Shown here: piece by piece, positions 59,193-64,000 of the stretch | How positions within the stretch are numbered: the first letter of the stretch is position 1 | How the letters are laid out: every line of letters begins with the position of its first letter | Source of the DNA: Paragordius varius | Lineage: Eukaryota; Nematomorpha | Direction: 5' to 3' | Assembly (NCBI GenBank): GCA_964247055.1 | Contig: OZ176055.1 | Span: forward strand, 7,936,001-8,000,000 | Length of the DNA stretch: 64,000 bases | Notes under the pieces: model-generated | Told to the model about the DNA's origin: nothing | Seen by the model: only the letters and a program-made list of their open reading frames with translations | Databases searched by the model: none | Position numbers and translations under genes: made by a program

Positions 59193-59607
59193 TTAATATA
59201 GTGGTAATTGTTGTTGCATTTGATTCAGGATTGGTCTTGTTTGACCCATTGTCCCCAACAGTGGAGTAGTTGGTGAACGGGGTGATGTATAATATATTGG
59301 TTGTTGAGGATTACCTTGAACAATTTGCCGTTTGTTTCGCATTAATCGATTTATCAAGGTTTGAGTCAGAAGCGATCGTTTCCGCCTTTTCTTCCGATCG
59401 TCGCCATTAGAATCCAAGAAAGCTGCCATTTGAGCTATGGGAGATGGTACTACACTTTTTGACACGATATTCTTTGATGTTGAACGATGGTATGCACCAA
59501 CTTGATCACAAATGACAGCACTCAGGAGAATAAGGGAGATAATCTAAAAAATTAGATATAACATTGATATTTTTTACATAAATTCCAGAGTCACGTTTCA
59601 TTTCCAT
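59193..59607 (-). CDS. secreted prohormone-like precursor
   Basis: Exons 59578-59607 and 59193-59543, separated by a 34-nt intron, 126 residues. Signal peptide core IISLILLSAVICDQVGA at residues 11-27. Two clusters of basic residues resemble proprotein convertase sites: RKKRRKR at 60-66 and NKR|Q at 80-83. Cleavage would release a 14-residue peptide (SLLTQTLINRLMRN) and a 44-residue Gln/Pro-rich peptide whose N-terminal Gln could cyclise. No cysteines in the predicted products and no amidation Gly at the sites. The role as a peptide hormone is inference; a furin-processed matrix or antimicrobial protein is an alternative. Confidence 0.65.
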
Positions 59608-60100
59608 ATTCCAATTTTTAATTATATATTTAATTTGATCAAATTATAAAAATATAAAATAATTTTAACTATAGATAGAGTTAATGATGAAATATATTTA
59701 TTACATAGTAACGTATAGCCCAAGGGAATGTTAATTAGCCCACATAATATATGCATAGTTAGCTATTGACGTAATTAATGAGTATGATAAAAAAATGGGG
59801 AAATTATTGAAAAAAAATATTTAGTTAAGTTTTTAACTTTTAATATATTTCAAAAAATTAGAGAAACTACCAATTAAAATCAATATTCAACAAAAATAAT
59901 TAACAACCATATATAATTCTCTCAAGTAATTAAATACAAATCTGCTTAAAATGAAAACTATACAATGGTGAATATATTAATCTTACGAAAACAAAAAGGA
60001 TTTTTTTACCCAAATACAGTTTATTGTCCATTAGCAAATTAATACAGAAAATTTTATTGTGCATTGAGATGTAGTGTTGATAAGACCATATTAAAAACAG
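59608..60100. other. intergenic, nothing recognised
   Basis: AT-rich gap between the secreted-precursor start and the phosphodiesterase stop; would hold the former's promoter. Confidence 0.4.
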
Positions 60101-63100
60101 TTATGGTTGAGCCATTTTTGTCATAATCCATCTTGAGCGATTTTCTTTGAGGGCTGAAACGATACCTAAAAAATATATTTTTTAAATAATATTTCAGGAT
60201 GTTAAAGGCCTTTAAAATTAATTACTGTTGAATAAAGGGTCCAGCAAGGCTAGAGATTCGTAAAGAGGCATACAGACTTCAGTTAACCATGTTTCTTGAC
60301 CTTGAGGAATTTCTTTCTTTTTATCCCTATCCATCATAGGATTTAATTGATCAGTAAAAATTTGCTTTTCCAGATCGCCTTGGGTGTAAAATTCGGCGGT
60401 AACCAAATCAACAGCCTTTACACATATAACATAATATATTTTAGATAAAAATATATGACGAATAGGCTGGGAAAAATATCCGGATCTTAATTCTTTAAGC
60501 TAATGTTTAAAAATTTTATTTCGTTTTAAGCATACATATATAACTAAAATGCATTTATTTTATAAAGAAAAAATTAATAGATAACTGGGCTTTTAAAGAG
60601 GTTTGTGCATACCACCATTATTATGTTTAATGTAACATGAATGTCGTTTTTATAAATAGGTTCGTTGATTGGGAAATTAATTTTTTAAATTAAAATAAAA
60701 TTCATTAATAACGGACATTATAAATACAACTTTTATCATTTGTAAAACATGTAAAACTAAATCAGCTCTTTCACGTTTTAACTTATTCTTTCTTCGCTCA
60801 TATGCCGTTTCATCCCATTTGAAATTGGTGAAAATTCATTATACCTCTCTATCATGCCAAATGAATTCTTCTTACTTATAATATTTTAGATTTTTATGCA
60901 AATTTTATGAATAACCTTTTTCTGAATATCCCAAGCTTTGAATGAAGCCGATAAATCACATGCAGACATTAGCATCCCCATAAGTAATTTCAAATGATCC
61001 CCATTTTTGGGGTTAAATTTAACATTGCCTGTTTCCAGTGTCTCAGCATTCCGTTTTTCTTGTTTAACGCTTTCCTTAAGGGTAGATGGCGAAGGTGAGG
61101 ATAATTGAGATACGGTTGTTGCTTTTACCATATCAAAAAATTGTTGTCGAGTTTTGAAATGCACCGAGAGATCCGTTGCTAAGATAGCGACTTTGAGCAA
61201 AGAAATGACCCTTCTGTAATCCTCTGGTTTGAGATTGGCAAATATATTATGGCCTTCAGTATGCAAAATCATGATTGCCATATTAAAATGATGATATTCC
61301 ATGGTAGCTTCGCCACCATATAATTGCTCAAGCGGTGAATGTGTTCTACGGTTATCGACAAAATATATATTTATTCCAAAATAACTCTCGCTTAACATTT
61401 AAAAATATCGAGAAAAAGTTAAAAAACTACTTTATATGGTAGGCATTATTGAGTCCTCTGTGATCGAGATCATGGGAAAAACATGCAACAATTATAGCTA
61501 ACCAATCCAACGGTTCAAAGTATTGAGTTAAAATTTTGGAATTCTCGAGGTTGCATAAATGATTATAAAATATTTATTGAAAGATGAGAGTTATAGTAAA
61601 AATAAAATTAAACTAACTTTCATAATGGCATACATGGTTTGAGCAACGTTAAAAGCATGACACCAATTGTGATATAAAACTTTGCGATAATTTCTCCGGG
61701 TCGTTAAGATCCACCTACAAAGGGTCTATTGTGGCAAAAAATAAGATTAATATAATATACAATTCCAAGAGGTATTTAAAGGCCATTTCGGTATATTAAA
61801 TGAACAAGAGGATGTTTTGTTTGCTGCCGAGTATGCGATTTTTTTTAGTTACATATAATTAAACAATCACTGTATGTTTTCTCTAGACAATTTTGAAAAT
61901 GTAAGTAATAATTTACGAAAAATCTTATACATGGCAACATGCATGTAAAATCTTCTTTTAGCCATTTAAAATACCGAAATAGTCTATAAATAAACTCTCG
62001 TTACCATATACAGTATGCATTTTAATGGGTGCTAATTACTATAGTAGGGTAATTTGCATCACAGTGTGTATGGAAAAAACAACAAAATGAATAAACAATT
62101 ATTTCCTTTTTTCCATACACTCTTGTGTTGCAAATTGCCCCCTATTATAGTGTAAATTAAGCAACCATTAAAATTCTTACTACATATAAACCAAATTTTT
62201 AATTAACAATACCTCATAATTAATATTAAATTCTTCAATGAAATTGGCATCAATAAACATTCGCACAACGGCTTTAATCATATCGAAATCGTTTAAGCTG
62301 TAATCATCAAACATCAGATCCTCGATATTCAATTTTTTGGCTGAATCAATTTTAGCATACTGTTGCATATAGTATTAAAATCAAAAATATTGTTTTTCAT
62401 AAAGTGTTTTGTTTTCGAGAAAAAAATTGAATATTATATATGATGTTCATTAAAAATAATCTCTGCAAAAAAATATTTAATTTTTAAAAATGTAGGGGAA
62501 GGCTCGTAACAAACGTAAGTTTTAACCGAGTAATTGGCTATAATTCTTTAAGTTAACGTTTCTATCAGTTCTTTAAAAACGAAACCGGTTTAAGTCGCAA
62601 AAAAGGGAGCTTTCTCTGGTTCGCATTTTTGCATACCAAAGAGAATTCTAAAAAATTAAAACCAAGTCCCAACCCCTAAACCGCGGTTTAATATTTTTAT
62701 CAAAACCGTTGAGTTTATTGATTTAAACTCCGAGCTTTCGGTAAAAAGTTACACCATATATATGGGATTATAAATTTACGGTTAATCTTTGGACATCATC
62801 TTCTGGTGTGCGGACGTGATACGATAGAACCTGTAATACACATGAGAAAAGTTTTTGTTAAATAAAAATTCAGACTAAATTACGTATTTATATATATAAA
62901 AAGACGTTACTTCTAAAGCAACTGATTTCATTGCGTTGGTATCTGCCATTTGCAAATAAAGGATACTTTTATCATATACCAAACCACAAAATATACCAAA
63001 TATCTAAAGTTTTTACAAATAAACATAATAGAATATATTCTGACAATATTTAATTTTTCAGTGAAAAGTATTACTTTAAGTAATTGTTCATCATATTTGT

Positions 63101-63533
63101 CAAACTTCTCGTTGTTTAATTTATCACTAGCAAAAATGTGTCCTAAAAATTAAAAATTACAATATAATTGAATCGTTGTCAGAAATTAATAACATAAAAA
63201 TCTATACCAATTTTTTCTATTTTTCATAGAGTTTAACAAGCGTAAAAACTATACCTATATAAATTTTTTTCTTATTGATGATTTCGGTTCCAATACTGTT
63301 GGTTGATGTAGTTTTTGGTTTTCGTTTCCTCTAATACGGTAGTATTTTAGTAAAAAAAATTTTTGATTAAAAATTATAAATTTATTTTAAGATAAAGATT
63401 AAAAATAAGCTATATTTTTTTATAAAATTTATGTTTTTACAAAAAATTACCAAAGGCGCCGGTTCCAAATCCATGAAGAAGGAACGACTTGTTGTTAAAT
63501 TGAGTTCAAACAAATTTTTATCGCCTTTGCGAT
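60101..63533 (-). CDS. GAF-domain cyclic nucleotide phosphodiesterase, PDE5/6/11-like, 5' partial
   Basis: Hydrolyses cAMP and/or cGMP. Exons seen: 63451-63533, 63255-63330, 63075-63142, 62911-63003, 62780-62830, 62213-62359, 61618-61725, 61431-61543, 60916-61345, 60226-60415, 60101-60165; the first is the least certain and more lie beyond the right edge. A GAF domain end ([22 protein letters not shown]) leads through VALEVLSYH to the catalytic domain: [38 protein letters not shown], and the invariant Gln in IPQGQ. All metal-binding His/Asp residues are present. GAF plus this catalytic sequence suggests the PDE5/6/11 group; substrate preference cannot be read. An insert of about 35 residues, Ser/Lys/Glu-rich, separates MVKATT and [11 protein letters not shown]. 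Confidence 0.92.
62035..62155. mobile_element. foldback MITE in a PDE intron
   Basis: About 120 bp: TTACTATAGTAGGG, TTTGCATCACA and GTGTATGGAAAAAA at left; TTTTTTCCATACAC, TGTGTTGCAAATTG and CCCCCTATTATAGTGTAA at right, forming a near-complete hairpin. Confidence 0.7.
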
Positions 63534-63848
63534 ATTTAGATTGACAATATACTTTTTTTCTAAAGATTAAAATGATTATGTATAATTAAATCAGGGGTAA
63601 AAATGGCAATAATGGCGTTATTTGATGAATACGATGATTTAAAATGTTCTTATAGCGAATTTTATAGATAAATTAGATTTTCTCTTTATAAATTAAAAAA
63701 CTTAGATAACAGGTAAAATATTAATTTGCGTTTTGTAATTACCAAACAACCGTTAAATGGCAAAACTTTCAGACAGCGCCCTTTTTACAGAATAATCAAA
63801 TTAAAAATGTTTTAAAAATCAAACAAATGTATTAGGCTGGTATATCTA

Positions 63849-63880
<32 letters not shown>

Positions 63881-64000
63881 ATTTCACCTTCTTGAAAGTT
63901 AGCATAATTTTATTCAATGGGTTGCCTCTTCAATAAATTAAGTTTATTTTCAATATCAGACTAAAATCAGAAAAAACTATTCTGAATAAGATAATTTTAC
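63534..64000. other. presumed PDE intron or upstream region
   Basis: No further exon could be read with confidence. Contains an AT dinucleotide tract near 63848-63874. Confidence 0.4.

Noticed and set aside
1-64000. tRNA, rRNA, snRNA genes and CRISPR arrays
   Set aside because: Looked for tRNA B-box-like GGTTCGA sequences, snRNA landmarks and regularly spaced direct repeats; none convincing.
1-64000. LTR or virus-derived elements
   Set aside because: No reverse transcriptase, integrase, capsid or envelope-like sequence recognised; all mobile elements seen are DNA transposons or their non-autonomous derivatives.

Overview
The window is strongly AT-rich nuclear DNA from an animal. Evidence: an Atonal/Neurogenin-type bHLH factor, a cadherin-repeat membrane protein, a GAF-domain cyclic-nucleotide phosphodiesterase and spliced housekeeping genes (CPSF2, SEC61B, SLX4, ERH) whose exons join in phase with canonical GT-AG sites. 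A squalene synthase argues against insects, nematodes and flatworms, which lack it. I cannot name the species. The very short introns (21-34 nt in at least seven genes) recall dicyemids, and a sponge or other small-genome invertebrate is possible. All exon models come from reading the sequence; none is backed by transcripts.

Layout. 1-5.5 kb: a nested TTAA-flanked MITE and a ~300-bp tandem repeat. 5.5-6.9 kb (-): bHLH factor. 8-10.6 kb: MITE debris. 10.7-14.4 kb (+): squalene synthase, convergent with 14.7-17.3 kb (-) GGACT-like cyclotransferase. 17.4-17.9 kb (-): SEC61B, back to back with CPSF2 (+, 17.95-32.7 kb, 20 exons), whose introns hold MITEs and a broken mariner-like transposon. 33.4-36.4 kb (-): retinol-dehydrogenase-like SDR, convergent with CPSF2. 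38.8-47.0 kb (-): a type I cadherin-like protein whose Tyr/Ala/Ser/Gly tail is built from 13 phase-0 micro-exons of 36-75 nt. 47.3-49.1 kb (-): dead hAT transposase. 49.8-50.5 kb (+): two small unrecognised ORFs, the second overlapping the start of SLX4 (50.5-53.6 kb). 54.2-56.8 kb: minisatellite and MITEs. 57.0-57.3 kb (-): ERH. 57.4-58.5 kb (-): unrecognised gene. 58.9-59.6 kb: two small convergent secreted-peptide genes, one prohormone-like. 60.1 kb to at least 63.5 kb (-): phosphodiesterase, running off the right edge.

The genes are unrelated housekeeping, signalling and surface functions packed closely: shared promoter space, convergent ends and one same-strand overlap. The most unusual items are the two-exon-unit micro-exon array and the ultra-short introns. 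At least three MITE families, hAT derivatives and a mariner element account for most intron and intergenic expansion.
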